Part shown: positions 50,705 to 62,470 of the stretch, in pieces
How the letters are laid out: every line of letters starts with the position of its first letter
How positions within the stretch are numbered: the first letter of the stretch is position 1
Assembly (NCBI RefSeq): GCF_012972705.2
Contig: NZ_JABCSC020000001.1
Location: 1,054,001 to 1,118,000, forward strand
Reading direction: 5' to 3'
Origin: Uliginosibacterium aquaticum
GTDB taxonomy: Bacteria; Pseudomonadota; Gammaproteobacteria; Burkholderiales; Rhodocyclaceae
DNA length: 64,000 bases
The notes under the pieces: generated by a model
Told to the model about the DNA's origin: nothing
Database searches by the model: none
The model's input: the letters and a program-made list of their open reading frames with translations, nothing else
Program-made: the position numbers and the translations under genes

Positions 50705-51181
50705 ATGAAGCGCACTACCATCGACATTTGGGTGGGTATTTTTGTGGTGATCGGGTTTGGAGCCTTGCTGTTTCTGGCGATGCGGGTAGGTAACCTGGGC
50801 GGCAGCAAGCTGCGCGATCCCTACGAGCTGCAGGCCAAGTTCGACAATATCGGCGGCCTCAAGGTCCGTGCTCCGGTCAAGAGTGCCGGGGTAGTGGTTG
50901 GCCGGGTGGAGAAGATCGTGCTTGATTCGCAGACCTATCAGGCCAACGTGACCATGCAGATGGATGCGCGCTACGCCTTCCCGCAGGACACTTTCGCGAC
51001 GATCAACACTTCTGGCCTGCTGGGTGAGCAGTACATCGGCCTCGAGCCGGGCGGTGATGAAAAGACGCTGGCTGCTGGCGAGGTGATCAAGAAAACCCAG
51101 TCTGCTGTCGTGCTTGAAAAACTGATCAGTCAGTTCATGTTCAGTACGGCCGAAGGCTCTTCCGTCAAAGCCGGTAATTGA
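50705..51181 (+). CDS. mlaD: Phospholipid-binding MCE protein MlaD
   Basis: 158 residues. One N-terminal membrane helix (IWVGIFVVIGFGALLFLAMRV) and one MCE domain (LQAKFDNIGGLKVRAPVKSAGVVVGRV), with the conserved LLGEQYIGLEPG stretch. Forms a hexameric ring in the periplasm on the MlaFEDB complex. Confidence 0.95.
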   Translation: MKRTTIDIWVGIFVVIGFGALLFLAMRVGNLGGSKLRDPYELQAKFDNIGGLKVRAPVKSAGVVVGRVEKIVLDSQTYQANVTMQMDARYAFPQDTFATINTSGLLGEQYIGLEPGGDEKTLAAGEVIKKTQSAVVLEKLISQFMFSTAEGSSVKAGN

Positions 51182-51192
51182 GGTCTGCTGAA

Positions 51193-51903
51193 GTGAGTCC
51201 CCGCAGTCTGCTTTCGCTTTGTTTGTTGGTACTGCTCGCTTTGAGTGGCTGTGCCAGCACGAGTGGTCATCCCGATGATCCGTGGGAGGGCATGAATCGC
51301 AAGGTTCAGACTTTCAACGACAATCTCGATGACTACGCCGCCAAACCCGTAGCCGAGGTTTACAGAGCCAGCGTGCCCTTGCCCACGCGTACCAACGTGA
51401 GCAATTTCTTCGGTAATCTCGAAGACGTGTGGATCGGGGTGAATAACCTGCTGCAAGGCAAGCCGAGGGATGGTTTGACTGATTTGAGCCGTTTTGCCGT
51501 TAACTCCACGATCGGCATCATTGGTTTCTTTGACGTGGCGACCGAGCTGGGCCTGGAGAAGCATGACGAGGATTTTGGTCAGACTCTCGGGCGCTGGGGG
51601 GTTCCGAGTGGCCCCTATCTTGTTTTGCCGCTGGTTGGCCCCAGTTCAGTACGTGATGCCGGTGGTTTCGTGGTGGACAAGCTGGCGAACTATCCCGACT
51701 ACTTCATCGAAAGCGTGCCGATGCGTAATGCCGGCTACGTAACCAAGTTTGTTGATACGCGTACGCGTCTGCTCGGTGCGGAGTCCGTGCTGGAAGACGC
51801 TGCGCTTGATAAATACAACTACCTCAGAGGTTTTTATCTGCAGCGCCGCAAGAGCCAGATTTACGATGGCCGGCCGCCGCGTGAAGACGATGACTACCGC
51901 TGA
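51193..51903 (+). CDS. mlaA: Outer-membrane lipoprotein MlaA (VacJ)
   Basis: 236 residues. GTG at 51193 is chosen, with GAGG nine bases upstream; TTG at 51178 overlaps mlaD. Lipobox LALSGC followed by ASTSGHPDDPWEGMNRKVQTFND. Family motif GRWGVPSGPYLVLPLVGPSSVRD present. It extracts mislocalised phospholipid from the outer leaflet and passes it to MlaC. In E. coli mlaA is encoded elsewhere; inclusion in the operon is common in betaproteobacteria. Confidence 0.93.
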   Translation: MSPRSLLSLCLLVLLALSGCASTSGHPDDPWEGMNRKVQTFNDNLDDYAAKPVAEVYRASVPLPTRTNVSNFFGNLEDVWIGVNNLLQGKPRDGLTDLSRFAVNSTIGIIGFFDVATELGLEKHDEDFGQTLGRWGVPSGPYLVLPLVGPSSVRDAGGFVVDKLANYPDYFIESVPMRNAGYVTKFVDTRTRLLGAESVLEDAALDKYNYLRGFYLQRRKSQIYDGRPPREDDDYR

Positions 51904-51927
51904 GCCACTTCCCTCAAGGAGTAGAGA

Positions 51928-52542
51928 ATGAAACTGATCAAGTTCCTGTCGAGTCTGTTGCTGTCGGTTTTTGCCCTCCAGGCCGTGGCGCAGGAGGCGC
52001 CGGACGCGCTGGCCAAGCGTGTGATGAACGAAGTGCTGGAGATCGTGCGTACTGACAAGTCCATCCAGTCGGGTGATCAGAAGCGCATTTTCGAGCTGGT
52101 GGATGCCAAGGTGCTGCCGCATTTCGATTTTCGTCACATGACAGCACTGGCCATGGGGCGCGAGTGGCGGAATGCTTCTGCCGAACAGAAAGAAGCAATG
52201 ACGGCGGAATTCAAGATCCTGCTGGTGCGCAGCTATTCGAATGCGCTGGCCCAGTACAAGAATCAGACCATCGATTTCAAGCCGATCCGCATGCAGGCCG
52301 CGGATAGCGATGTGATCGTGCGTACCGAGGTCAAGCAGGCCGGCACCAAACCGGTGTCGATCGATTACCAGATGGAAAAACTGGCCGAAGGCTGGAAGGT
52401 TTACGACGTGATGGTGGCCGGGGTGAGTCTGGTGACCAATTATCGCGAAACATTCGCGCAGGAGATCAAGGCTGGTGGTATCGACGGCCTGATCAAGAGC
52501 CTGAAGACCAAGAACGCTCAAGCCGAGGTGGTCAAGAAGTGA
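51928..52542 (+). CDS. mlaC: Periplasmic phospholipid-binding protein MlaC
   Basis: 204 residues with a signal peptide (MKLIKFLSSLLLSVFALQAVA-QE). Typical Ttg2D/MlaC sequence with VLPHFDFRHMTALAMGREW and WKVYDVMVAGVSLVTNYRETF. Shuttles lipid between MlaA and MlaFEDB. Overlaps mlaB by 4 bp. Confidence 0.94.
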   Translation: MKLIKFLSSLLLSVFALQAVAQEAPDALAKRVMNEVLEIVRTDKSIQSGDQKRIFELVDAKVLPHFDFRHMTALAMGREWRNASAEQKEAMTAEFKILLVRSYSNALAQYKNQTIDFKPIRMQAADSDVIVRTEVKQAGTKPVSIDYQMEKLAEGWKVYDVMVAGVSLVTNYRETFAQEIKAGGIDGLIKSLKTKNAQAEVVKK

Positions 52543-52856
52543 TTTCCGAACGCGACGGTCAGCTCTTCATCACGGGGGCCATGAATCAGCAGACAGTGCC
52601 GGAGCTGCAGCCGGAGGGCGAGCTGCTGGTCGTGCAGGCCGATCGCGTGGTGAATCTTGCGGGGATCGAAGCCGTGGATTCGTCCGCGGTTGCCGTGCTG
52701 CTGAGCTGGAAGCGGGCTGCACTGGCAGCTGGCAAGCAGCTGTCTATTGTGTCGGCCCCGGCGGCATTTGTCAGCCTTGCCAGCCTGTATGGCGTAACGC
52801 CCTTCCTTTTTCCTGAACTTTCCGCCGACGGTAGCCGCACCAGTGTCCAGCATTGA
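52539..52856 (+). CDS. mlaB: STAS-domain protein MlaB
   Basis: 105 residues, GTG start overlapping the mlaC stop. STAS fold with ADRVVNLAGIEAVDSSAVAVLLSWKR, the conserved Ser-containing loop. Binds MlaF and is needed for complex assembly. Its end overlaps the next ATPase gene by 14 bp. Confidence 0.88.
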   Translation: MISERDGQLFITGAMNQQTVPELQPEGELLVVQADRVVNLAGIEAVDSSAVAVLLSWKRAALAAGKQLSIVSAPAAFVSLASLYGVTPFLFPELSADGSRTSVQH

Positions 52857-53766
52857 TTCTCCCGCCATCCAGGTATGCGGGGCAGTCAAGCAGTTTGGCT
52901 CGCTGCAGGCGCTGGCTGGTGTAGACCTCGAAATCCGGCAAGGTGAGTTCTTCGGTCTGCTGGGGCCTAATGGTGCCGGTAAGACCACCCTCATCTCCGC
53001 GCTCGCTGGTTTGCAGCGCCTCACTGCAGGTTCGATCCGGGTGATGGGGCATGACGTGGTGAGTGACTACCGTGCCGCACGCAGCAGCCTCGGTGTGGTG
53101 CCGCAGGAGCTGGTTTTCGATCCTTTCTTCTCGGTGCGCGAGTTGTTGCGCATCCAGTCCGGCTATTTCGGCATCCGTCGCAATGATGACTGGATCGACG
53201 AGCTGCTTGCCAGTCTGGACCTCACCAGCAAAGCCGATACCAACATGCGCCAGCTCTCTGGCGGCATGAAGCGCCGGGTGCTGGTGGCCCAGGCACTGGT
53301 GCACAAACCTCCGGTGATTGTGCTCGATGAGCCCACGGCCGGCGTCGATGTGGAATTGCGGCAGACCCTGTGGGTCTTCATCCGCAAGCTCAACGAGGCG
53401 GGCCACACCATCGTGTTGACCACGCACTACCTGGAAGAGGCTGAAGAGTTGTGCGGGCGGATAGCCATGCTCAAGGCTGGGCGTGTCATCGCGCTTGATA
53501 CCACGCCGAACATTCTTGCCCGTGTCAGCCACCATGCCCTCAAGCTCCGGGTAGCAGGACTTGATTGCCTGCCGGCTGCGCTGCAGACACAGGGTGCGGT
53601 GTTGCAGGACGGTATGCTGCAGATTCCCTTCGAGCGCCATGCGCAGATAGAAAGCTTGCTGGCGGCGGTTCGTGAAGCCGGGGCCGGGATTCTGGAGGTT
53701 GAAGTCGCGCGTCCCGATCTGGAGCAGGCCTTCGTCGAAATCATGAATGCGGAGGTCACGGCATGA
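52843..53766 (+). CDS. ABC exporter ATP-binding protein, YadG-like
   Basis: 307 residues. Walker A GPNGAGKT, signature LSGGMKRR, Walker B VIVLDEPTAGVD, H-loop TTHYLEEAEELC, and a C-terminal DUF4162-like extension. Drug/antibiotic-type (ABC-2) exporter ATPase; partner permease overlaps by 4 bp. The pair regularly sits between mlaB and ibaG in betaproteobacteria, hinting at an envelope role, but the substrate is unknown. Confidence 0.9.
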   Translation: MSSIDSPAIQVCGAVKQFGSLQALAGVDLEIRQGEFFGLLGPNGAGKTTLISALAGLQRLTAGSIRVMGHDVVSDYRAARSSLGVVPQELVFDPFFSVRELLRIQSGYFGIRRNDDWIDELLASLDLTSKADTNMRQLSGGMKRRVLVAQALVHKPPVIVLDEPTAGVDVELRQTLWVFIRKLNEAGHTIVLTTHYLEEAEELCGRIAMLKAGRVIALDTTPNILARVSHHALKLRVAGLDCLPAALQTQGAVLQDGMLQIPFERHAQIESLLAAVREAGAGILEVEVARPDLEQAFVEIMNAEVTA

Positions 53767-54518
53767 TCGCCTTCCGTACCCTGCTTTACAAAGAAACATT
53801 GAGGTTCTGGAAAGTCAGTTTCCAGACCGTGGGGGCGCCAGTACTCACCTCGGTGCTCTATCTGATGATTTTTGGTCATGTGCTCGAAGGCCGTCTGCAG
53901 CCCTTCGATGGCGTCAGCTATACCAGCTTCCTGGTTCCGGGACTGGTGATGATGAGTGTGCTGCAGAACGCGTTTGCCAACAGTTCGTCCTCGCTGATCC
54001 AGAGCAAGATCACCGGCAACATCGTGTTTGTGTTGCTGCCGCCGATCTCCTGGCTAGAGTTCTATGCCGCTTACGTCATTGCTTCCATCGTCCGCGGCGT
54101 GGTGGTGGGCGGTGGGGTATGGCTGGCGTCGCTGTTTTTCAGCTGGACCGGAGTGGCGCATCCTCTGTGGGCACTGGCTTTCGTGGTGCTGGGCGCGGCC
54201 TTGCTGGGCACGCTGGGTGTTGTCGGCGGGATATGGGCGGACAAGTTCGATCAGCTCGCGGCCTTCCAGAACTTCTTGATCATGCCGCTGACCATGCTTT
54301 CCGGAGTGTTCTATTCCATCAACTCGCTGCCGCCCTTCTGGCAGGCATTGTCGCACTTCAACCCGTTCTTCTTCATGATCGATGGTTTCCGCTATGGCGT
54401 TTTCGGCGTCTCCGACGCGTCGCCCTGGTTGAGCCTTGCCATCGTGAGCGCCGCGCTGCTGGTGCTGGCCGGGATGTGTCTGAACATGCTGCAGCGTGGT
54501 TACAAACTGAGAGGTTGA
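53763..54518 (+). CDS. ABC-2 type permease, YadH-like
   Basis: 251 residues with six membrane segments and the ABC-2 motif (PLTMLSGVFYSINSLPPFWQALSHFNPFFFMIDGFRY, seen in parts as LSGVFYSI and NPFFFMIDGFR). Partner of the ATPase upstream, whose stop overlaps its ATG (ATGA). Confidence 0.9.
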   Translation: MIAFRTLLYKETLRFWKVSFQTVGAPVLTSVLYLMIFGHVLEGRLQPFDGVSYTSFLVPGLVMMSVLQNAFANSSSSLIQSKITGNIVFVLLPPISWLEFYAAYVIASIVRGVVVGGGVWLASLFFSWTGVAHPLWALAFVVLGAALLGTLGVVGGIWADKFDQLAAFQNFLIMPLTMLSGVFYSINSLPPFWQALSHFNPFFFMIDGFRYGVFGVSDASPWLSLAIVSAALLVLAGMCLNMLQRGYKLRG

Positions 54519-54773
54519 ATGATGTTTCAAGCCAGCGAAATCCAGCGTTTGATCGAGCAGGGGCTAGCCTGCGACACCGTGATCATCGAAGGTGATGACG
54601 GCGTGCATTTTTCCGGCATCGTCGTGAGTGCCGAATTCGAGGGCAAGATGCGCGTGCGCCAGCATCAGGCCGTGTACGCCACGCTGGGAAGCCTGATGGG
54701 CAACGAAATTCATGCCTTGCAGCTCACCACCTATACCCCGGCCCAGTGGGCCGAGTTGCAGAAAACCCTTTGA
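54519..54773 (+). CDS. ibaG: BolA-family protein IbaG
   Basis: 84 residues. BolA fold, with GVHFSGIVVSAEFEGKMRVRQHQAVYATLGSLMGNEIHALQLTTYTP matching IbaG/YrbA (key parts: HF.G.VVS.EFEGK...RQ..VYA.LG). Two adjacent ATGs (54519, 54522) are possible. BolA-type proteins bind glutaredoxin [2Fe-2S] clusters. Located before murA as in E. coli. Confidence 0.9.
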   Translation: MMFQASEIQRLIEQGLACDTVIIEGDDGVHFSGIVVSAEFEGKMRVRQHQAVYATLGSLMGNEIHALQLTTYTPAQWAELQKTL

Positions 54774-54798
54774 ATTGAACCGGCCTGCGGGCCATTGA

Positions 54799-56124
<1,326 letters not shown>

Positions 56125-56134
56125 GGACGGGATT

Positions 56135-56788
56135 GTGAGCACTTACAACGGTATTACCCTAGCGCTTTCCAAGGGCCGCATTTTTGAGGAAACCTTGCCG
56201 CTACTCGCTGCGGCCGGCATCGAGCCAGTCGAGAATCCTGAGTCTTCGCGCAAGCTGATCATCGGCACCAATCGTGCTGATGTGCGTCTGGTGATCGTGC
56301 GCGCCTCAGATACGCCGACCTATGTGCAGTATGGCGCGGCCGATCTGGGCATTGCCGGCAAGGACACCCTGATCGAGCATGGTGGTGCTGGCCTCTACCA
56401 GCCGGTCGATCTGAATATCGCCAAGTGCCGCATGAGCGTGGCCGTGCCGGAAGACTTTGATTACGCGGCCGCCGTGCAGCGCGGCGCGCGCATCCGCGTG
56501 GCCTCGAAGTACATCAAGATTGCCCGCGAGCACTTCGCAGCCAAGGGCATGCACGTCGACCTGATCAAGCTTTACGGTTCGATGGAACTCGCCCCGCTGG
56601 TGGGGCTGGCGGACGCCATTGTTGATCTGGTGTCGACCGGCGGCACCCTGCGCGCCAACAAGCTGCGTGAAGTAGAGGAAATCATGCAGATCAGCTCGCG
56701 CCTGATCGTCAATCAGGCTTCGCTGAAGGTGAAGCGCGAGTTGCTCCAGCCGGTGATCGAGGCTTTTGCCGGAGCAGTCAAACCATGA
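56135..56788 (+). CDS. hisG: ATP phosphoribosyltransferase, short form
   Basis: 217 residues from GTG at 56135 ([23 protein letters not shown]), with GAGG eight bases upstream. PRPP-binding loop [18 protein letters not shown]. The short form lacks the C-terminal regulatory ACT-like domain and normally needs HisZ, which is not in this window. First step of histidine synthesis. Confidence 0.95.
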   Translation: MSTYNGITLALSKGRIFEETLPLLAAAGIEPVENPESSRKLIIGTNRADVRLVIVRASDTPTYVQYGAADLGIAGKDTLIEHGGAGLYQPVDLNIAKCRMSVAVPEDFDYAAAVQRGARIRVASKYIKIAREHFAAKGMHVDLIKLYGSMELAPLVGLADAIVDLVSTGGTLRANKLREVEEIMQISSRLIVNQASLKVKRELLQPVIEAFAGAVKP

Positions 56789-58080
56789 GCCAGATCCGCC
56801 GCATGAACTCGGCCGAACCCGGCTTCATTGCCGCGCTTGATGCGTTGCTGGCCTTCGACAACAGCACGGATGTGCGCGTGGATGCGGCAGTCACCGAAGT
56901 GCTGGCGGCGGTGCGCGCGCGCGGCGATGCTGCCGTGATCGAGTTCACCAACCGCTTCGATCAGCTCGACGTGGCGGATATGGGGGCCCTTGAGTTGCCC
57001 AAGGCTGCGTTGCAGGAAGCGCTCGACAGCCTGACGCCCGAGCAGCGCAGCGCGCTGAACATCGCCGCGGCGCGGGTGCGGACTTATCACGAAAAACAGT
57101 TGCTGGAATCCTGGAGCTTCACCGAGCACAACGGCACGCGCCTCGGACAGAAGGTGACACCGCTGGATCGCGCCGGCCTGTATGTGCCGGGTGGCAAGGC
57201 GAGCTATCCGAGTTCGGTGCTGATGAATGCGATTCCGGCCAAGGTGGCAGGTGTGGCGGAGCTCATCATGGTGACGCCAACCCCGCGCGGCGAACGCAAT
57301 CCTCTGGTGCTGGCTGCTGCAGCGATTGCTGGCGTGGACCGGGTGTTTACCATCGGTGGCGCACAGGCTGTGGCCGCTCTCGCCTATGGCACGCAGACGA
57401 TTCCGCAGGTCGACAAGATCGTTGGTCCGGGCAACGCCTATGTGGCTGAAGCCAAGCGCCGCGTATTTGGCACGGTGGGCATCGACATGGTCGCAGGTCC
57501 GTCAGAAGTGCTGGTCATCTCTGATGGTTCGGGCAACCCTGACTGGGTGGCAATGGATCTCTTCGCCCAGGCCGAGCATGACGAAGTGGCGCAGTCCATC
57601 CTGCTGTGCACCTCGGAAGCCTTCATTGACGCTGTCGCTGCCTCGGTTGCCAGACTGTTGCCGGACATGCCGCGCAAGGAAATCATCGCTGCCTCGCTGG
57701 ACAATCGCGGTGCCCTGATCAAGGTGGCAAGCCTGAACGAGGCCTGCGAGATCGCCAACCGCATCGCGCCGGAGCATCTGGAGCTGGCCATTGAAGATGC
57801 CGAACCGTGGGTCGAGCGCATCCGCCATGCCGGCGCGATCTTTGTGGGCCATAGCTCGGTCGAATCGCTGGGCGACTATTGCGCCGGGCCGAATCACGTA
57901 TTACCTACCATGCGCAGTGCGCGTTTCTCCTCGCCGCTGGGGGTCTATGACTTCCAGAAGCGCACCAGCATCATTCACATGTCAGTTGCCGGTGCAGCTG
58001 AACTGGCCCCTGTTGCTGCGACACTGGCTTATGGTGAAGGCCTGCAGGCGCACGCGAAGTCGGCTGAATATCGCAAATAG
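56785..58080 (+). CDS. hisD: Histidinol dehydrogenase
   Basis: 431 residues, ATG overlapping the hisG stop. Motifs: [31 protein letters not shown] (in parts), [24 protein letters not shown] and the zinc-binding region AEHDEVAQS. Two NAD-dependent oxidations from histidinol to histidine. Confidence 0.97.
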   Translation: MSQIRRMNSAEPGFIAALDALLAFDNSTDVRVDAAVTEVLAAVRARGDAAVIEFTNRFDQLDVADMGALELPKAALQEALDSLTPEQRSALNIAAARVRTYHEKQLLESWSFTEHNGTRLGQKVTPLDRAGLYVPGGKASYPSSVLMNAIPAKVAGVAELIMVTPTPRGERNPLVLAAAAIAGVDRVFTIGGAQAVAALAYGTQTIPQVDKIVGPGNAYVAEAKRRVFGTVGIDMVAGPSEVLVISDGSGNPDWVAMDLFAQAEHDEVAQSILLCTSEAFIDAVAASVARLLPDMPRKEIIAASLDNRGALIKVASLNEACEIANRIAPEHLELAIEDAEPWVERIRHAGAIFVGHSSVESLGDYCAGPNHVLPTMRSARFSSPLGVYDFQKRTSIIHMSVAGAAELAPVAATLAYGEGLQAHAKSAEYRK

Positions 58081-58182
58081 AGCAACCCGGGTGAAAGGCT
58101 GCAGGCCGGATCCGGGTATGTGTTGTGGACGCTCCCGGGCTTTGCTTTGCTGCACCCGGACTACGGATCGATACGCCTGGAT

Positions 58183-58920
58183 ATGCCCGAGCTAAAACTC
58201 ATTACGCCTGACTGGCCCGCACCGGAAAAGGTTCGGGCCGTTTCGACGACGCGCTGGGGCGGTGTCAGCACCGGAGCCTATGCTGCGTTGAACCTGGGCA
58301 AGCATGTTGGTGATTCACTTGAGAACGTGCTGGAGAATCGCCGTCGTCTGGTGGCCAAGCTGCCTATGGAGCCCTTGTGGCTGGAGCAGGTACACGGTAC
58401 TACCGTCGTCAATGCAGCCTGTACATGCCCGGATGCGCAGGCAGATGCCAGCGTGGCGCGCATGAGCTACCAGATCTGCAGTGTGATGACGGCCGATTGT
58501 TTGCCAGTGCTGCTCTGTGATATCGCCGGCACAGCCGTGGCCGCAGCACATGCGGGCTGGCGGGGGCTGGCGGGGGGCGTGCTGGAGAACTCCGCGCGCG
58601 CCATGCAGGTACCGGCCACCTCGATCATGGCTTGGCTCGGCCCCGCCATCTCGCAGGCGCGCTTCGAGGTCGGTGATGAAGTGCGGACGGCTTTCCTGGC
58701 GCATACGCCCGAGGCAGCTGAGGCCTTCCTACCGGGTAAGGCACAGGGGAAATGGCAGGCTGATCTGTATCTGCTGGCACGGCAGCGCCTGGCTTTAATG
58801 GGGGTGACGCAGGTGTATGGTGGCGATCGCTGCACCTATGATGAAGCGGACGCTTTTTTCTCGGCGCGTCGAGACGGTACCCAGTCGGGGCGACAGGCTT
58901 CCCTTGTCTGGCTTGAATAG
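58183..58920 (+). CDS. pgeF: Purine nucleoside/peptidoglycan-editing laccase-domain protein
   Basis: 245 residues from ATG at 58183 (MPELKLITPDWPAPEKV). DUF152/YfiH family: zinc-site residues in LEQVHGT, MTADCLPVLL and AAAHAGWRGLAGG. E. coli YfiH (PgeF) is reported as a peptidoglycan editing factor; homologs cleave purine nucleosides. It interrupts the his operon here. Confidence 0.9.
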   Translation: MPELKLITPDWPAPEKVRAVSTTRWGGVSTGAYAALNLGKHVGDSLENVLENRRRLVAKLPMEPLWLEQVHGTTVVNAACTCPDAQADASVARMSYQICSVMTADCLPVLLCDIAGTAVAAAHAGWRGLAGGVLENSARAMQVPATSIMAWLGPAISQARFEVGDEVRTAFLAHTPEAAEAFLPGKAQGKWQADLYLLARQRLALMGVTQVYGGDRCTYDEADAFFSARRDGTQSGRQASLVWLE

Positions 58921-58999
58921 GGCGGACAGCCCGTCAGTGCAGTAGGGGGCAATAATGCTCTAGGGTAGATTGAGGTGCTGAAAGTTGGTTTGGTGCCGT

Positions 59000-59923
59000 A
59001 TGTCTTTTTCCTCCTTGCTGAGCAGTGTTCTGCCGCTCGCAGCCCTTCTCTTTTTCTCCAATCTGGCTCTTGCAGAGGATGTTTTACGCCGTTTTGGTCC
59101 ACTCCAGGATACGGGTGCCGCTGGGCATGACTATGCTGGACGGGTTCTGGATGAGGCGATGCGACGAACCAGGTCAAGCTATGGTGCATATCGCATCGAG
59201 ACCCGGCAAGTGCCCATGGGGCGTGAAGAGCAACTACGCAAGATGCTGCTCGGTGACGAGGTCAATGTTTCGGTCGTCGCAACTCAGCCTTCTTGGGAGT
59301 TGCAACTTCTGCCGATCTATATTGCGCCGGATATGGGCCTGTCGAATTACCGGATTGCTTTGACAACTGCAGAAGTGCAGCCGAAGCTCAGCGCAGTAGG
59401 GAGTCTTGATCAGCTGAGAGCGTTGCGGGTGGGGGTGGGAGAGGCCTGGTCGTCACGGCGGGTGCTGGAGATTGCTGGCTTTGCGGTGTATACGGAGGAG
59501 AGTGCCAAGCCTTTGGTGGCTCGGCTGTTGGCAGGGAAAATTGATTACTTTCCGCGTGGCCTGAATGAAGTGTTTGCCGAGTTCGACGAGCTTCGATCAG
59601 TGTCTCCCAGTTTGCGTGTCGAGCAGGACATCCTGCTCAAGTTTCCTTTGCCGGGCTATGTGTTTGTTTCGCCAGCCCATCCGCGTTTGCACAAACGACT
59701 CACTGCGGGCCTCGAAAGCATGGTGCGGGACGGCAGCTTGTTACGCATGCTCAAGCGGCATTACGCAGATGTGTTCAAGCGTGCGCGCCTTTGCGAGCGG
59801 CGCGTATTCCTGCTTGATAACTACAATCTCCTTAACCCTAAGCCCTTGCAGCGCAAGGAATTATGGTTCGACGCCTTTGATCCCCGTAGTGGTGTGTGCA
59901 AGAAGACGCGCAAACTCAGCTGA
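59000..59923 (+). CDS. Family-3-like periplasmic solute-binding protein
   Basis: 307 residues from ATG at 59000. Signal peptide ([27 protein letters not shown]), then a weak SBP_bac_3-like fold: an Arg-rich opening, [34 protein letters not shown]. No transport genes nearby, so it may be an orphan sensor-type binding protein. Codon use is less GC-rich than its neighbours. It overlaps the end of hisC tail-to-tail by 8 bp. Confidence 0.75.
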   Translation: MSFSSLLSSVLPLAALLFFSNLALAEDVLRRFGPLQDTGAAGHDYAGRVLDEAMRRTRSSYGAYRIETRQVPMGREEQLRKMLLGDEVNVSVVATQPSWELQLLPIYIAPDMGLSNYRIALTTAEVQPKLSAVGSLDQLRALRVGVGEAWSSRRVLEIAGFAVYTEESAKPLVARLLAGKIDYFPRGLNEVFAEFDELRSVSPSLRVEQDILLKFPLPGYVFVSPAHPRLHKRLTAGLESMVRDGSLLRMLKRHYADVFKRARLCERRVFLLDNYNLLNPKPLQRKELWFDAFDPRSGVCKKTRKLS

Positions 59924-60977
59924 GGATTTCCTTCAGTGCGGCGACCAATAGGGAGCATTGCGCGTCAGTGCCGATGGTGATGCGCAGAAACTGATCGATT
60001 CGCGGTAGCTTGAAGTGGCGCACGATGATGCTGCGGGCGCGCAGTGCCTGTGCCAGTTCGGCGCCATCGCGCTTTGGGTGGCGTGCAAAAATGAAGTTGG
60101 CGGCCGAGGGCAGCACTTCGAAACCGAGTGCCTGCATCTCGGTGCTGAGTGTTTCGCGGCTGGCGATCACGCGCAGGCGGGTATCCTCAAACCAAGCGAC
60201 GTCATCCATGGCGGCCGCGGCGGCAACGATAGCCATGCGGTCCAGCGGATAGGAGTTGAAGCTGTTCTTAACGCGCTCCAGTCCCTCGATCAGGTGCGCC
60301 TGACCGACCGCAAATCCGGCCCGTAGCCCTGCCAGCGAGCGACTCTTGGAGAGCGTCTGGATGACCAGCAGATTCGGGTGGCGTCGGGTCAGACTCACGG
60401 CGCTTTCTCCACCGAAGTCGATATAGGCCTCATCGATGACGATTACCGCATCCGGTTGGCCTGTAGCGAGGCGCTCGATGTCTGCCAGGGGGAGCAGACG
60501 CGAAGTAGGGGCGTTCGGATTGGCGAGGATGATCGCGCCCGCTTCACGGCCGAGATAGTCGTCGACGCAAATGCCGAATTGCGCGTCCAAGGCCACGGTT
60601 TCGTAGGCGATGTCGTAGAGCCCGCAATACACCGGATAGAAGCTGTAGGTGATGTCCGGGAAGAGCAGGGGTTTGTCGTGTTTCAGGAGACCCATGAAGA
60701 CATGCGCCAGCACTTCGTCCGAGCCGTTGCCGACAAATACGCAGGTAGGCTCCACGGCGAAAAAGCGGGCGACCGCCTGCTTGAAAAGATCGGAGTTCGG
60801 GTCCGGGTAGAGGCGCAACGCATCGCTAGCTTCGCTGGCGATGGCGGCCAAGGCCTTGGGCGAGGGGCCGTAAGGGTTCTCGTTGGTATTGAGCTTGACC
60901 AGATTGGCGATCTTGGGCTGTTCGCCCGGCACGTAAGGGGTCAGGCGATGAACAAGATCGCTCCAGTAGGCACTCAT
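59916..60977 (-). CDS. hisC: Histidinol-phosphate aminotransferase
   Basis: 353 residues from ATG at 60977 ([21 protein letters not shown]); an earlier in-frame ATG at 61100 would cross the hisB promoter. PLP Lys in [39 protein letters not shown]. In betaproteobacteria hisC normally lies on the same strand between hisD and hisB; here it is inverted. Confidence 0.95.
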   Translation of the reverse strand: MSAYWSDLVHRLTPYVPGEQPKIANLVKLNTNENPYGPSPKALAAIASEASDALRLYPDPNSDLFKQAVARFFAVEPTCVFVGNGSDEVLAHVFMGLLKHDKPLLFPDITYSFYPVYCGLYDIAYETVALDAQFGICVDDYLGREAGAIILANPNAPTSRLLPLADIERLATGQPDAVIVIDEAYIDFGGESAVSLTRRHPNLLVIQTLSKSRSLAGLRAGFAVGQAHLIEGLERVKNSFNSYPLDRMAIVAAAAAMDDVAWFEDTRLRVIASRETLSTEMQALGFEVLPSAANFIFARHPKRDGAELAQALRARSIIVRHFKLPRIDQFLRITIGTDAQCSLLVAALKEILS

Positions 60978-61111
60978 GGATTCATTCCGAGGGTTTCGTT
61001 GCGCGGCAATCACGGTCTTGCAGATGGTGCAAAGCCGCACCAATGCTATCATAGGGCTTACCCGGACGCCCTTGTGCCGGGCTTTCACTTCCTTCGACAT
61101 GGGCCCCCGCC

Positions 61112-61699
61112 ATGAGGCAAACCGAAGTCAGCCGCAACACTCTTGAAACCCAAATCACAGTAAGCCTCAATCTGGATGGCAGCGGTGCGGCCAAGCTTGC
61201 CAGCGGCGTGCCTTTTCTGGATCACATGCTTGATCAGATTGCCCGCCACGGCCTGATTGATCTGACTGTTGAGGCCAAGGGGGATCTGCACATTGATGCC
61301 CACCACACGGTGGAGGATGTGGGTATCACGCTGGGTCAGGCCTTTGCCAAAGCCGTGGGTGACAAAAAGGGTCTGCGCCGTTATGGCCACAGCTACGTGC
61401 CGCTGGATGAGGCCTTGTCGCGCGTAGTGGTGGACCTCTCGGGCCGCCCCGGGCTGGAGTTCAATGTGGATTTCACGCGTGCCATGATTGGTTCGTTTGA
61501 TGTGGATCTGACCCGCGAGTTTTTTCAGGGTTTCGTTAATCATGCCGGCGTGACGCTGCATATCGACAACCTGCGTGGCAAGAACGCACACCATCAGTGC
61601 GAGACGGTGTTCAAGGCCTTTGGCCGAGCCCTGCGCGCAGCATGTGAAGTCGATGAACGTGCCGCTGGCGCCATGCCGTCGACCAAGGGCACGCTCTAA
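61112..61699 (+). CDS. hisB: Imidazoleglycerol-phosphate dehydratase
   Basis: 195 residues, monofunctional. Signature metal-binding motifs: [39 protein letters not shown] and the second set [16 protein letters not shown]. Removes water from imidazole glycerol phosphate. Confidence 0.97.
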   Translation: MRQTEVSRNTLETQITVSLNLDGSGAAKLASGVPFLDHMLDQIARHGLIDLTVEAKGDLHIDAHHTVEDVGITLGQAFAKAVGDKKGLRRYGHSYVPLDEALSRVVVDLSGRPGLEFNVDFTRAMIGSFDVDLTREFFQGFVNHAGVTLHIDNLRGKNAHHQCETVFKAFGRALRAACEVDERAAGAMPSTKGTL

Positions 61700-61754
61700 A
61701 GCCTCCAGAGGGGCTTTGCCCTTCACTCCTCACTTCGTCGCGAAGCTCACAGAA

Positions 61755-62390
61755 ATGAAGATCGTTGTAGTCGATTACGGCATGGGTAACCTGCGTTCGG
61801 TTGCCAAGGCCATTGAAAAGGTGACACCCGCCAGTGCCAGTGTGCTGATCAGTAGCGAAGCCGCGCAGATCCATGCGGCAGATCGCGTGGTGGTGCCCGG
61901 CCAAGGCGCCATGCATGACTGCATGCGCGAATTCATGGGGCGTGGTCTGCGCGAAGCGGTGCATCAAGCTGCGCAGAGCAAACCTTTTCTGGGTGTATGC
62001 GTTGGCATGCAGATGCTCTTCGATCACAGCGAAGAGGGTGACACGCTGGGCCTCGGTTTCATCCCGGGGCAGGTCAAGCGCTTTGCTGATGGCATGAGCG
62101 GGCCGGATGGCTTGCGTCTGAAGGTGCCGCATATGGGCTGGAACCGGGTTGATCCCACGCGTGCTCATCCTCTGTGGGCGGGTATCGAACCGGGGGCACG
62201 CTTCTACTTCGTGCATAGCTACTACTGTCAGCCCGATGATGGGTCGGCGAGCGCGGCGACGACTGATTACGGCCTGCGCTTTACCTCGGCGGTGGCCCAA
62301 GCTAATATTTTTTCAGTTCAGTTCCATCCGGAAAAGAGCGCTGCAGCCGGCCTGCAACTGCTTTCCAACTTCGTGAACTGGCAGCCCTGA
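61755..62390 (+). CDS. hisH: Imidazole glycerol phosphate synthase, glutaminase subunit
   Basis: 211 residues from ATG at 61755 ([16 protein letters not shown]). Class I glutaminase: nucleophile Cys in [16 protein letters not shown], His and Glu in VQFHPEKS. Supplies ammonia to HisF through its barrel. Confidence 0.96.
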   Translation: MKIVVVDYGMGNLRSVAKAIEKVTPASASVLISSEAAQIHAADRVVVPGQGAMHDCMREFMGRGLREAVHQAAQSKPFLGVCVGMQMLFDHSEEGDTLGLGFIPGQVKRFADGMSGPDGLRLKVPHMGWNRVDPTRAHPLWAGIEPGARFYFVHSYYCQPDDGSASAATTDYGLRFTSAVAQANIFSVQFHPEKSAAAGLQLLSNFVNWQP

Positions 62391-62470
62391 GCCTGACCCA
62401 TAAGGAACGCCCGGATCCTCCGGAATCACTTCACCGCTTGCCTCCAAGCGCTTACGCCCCCTGAAAAATC

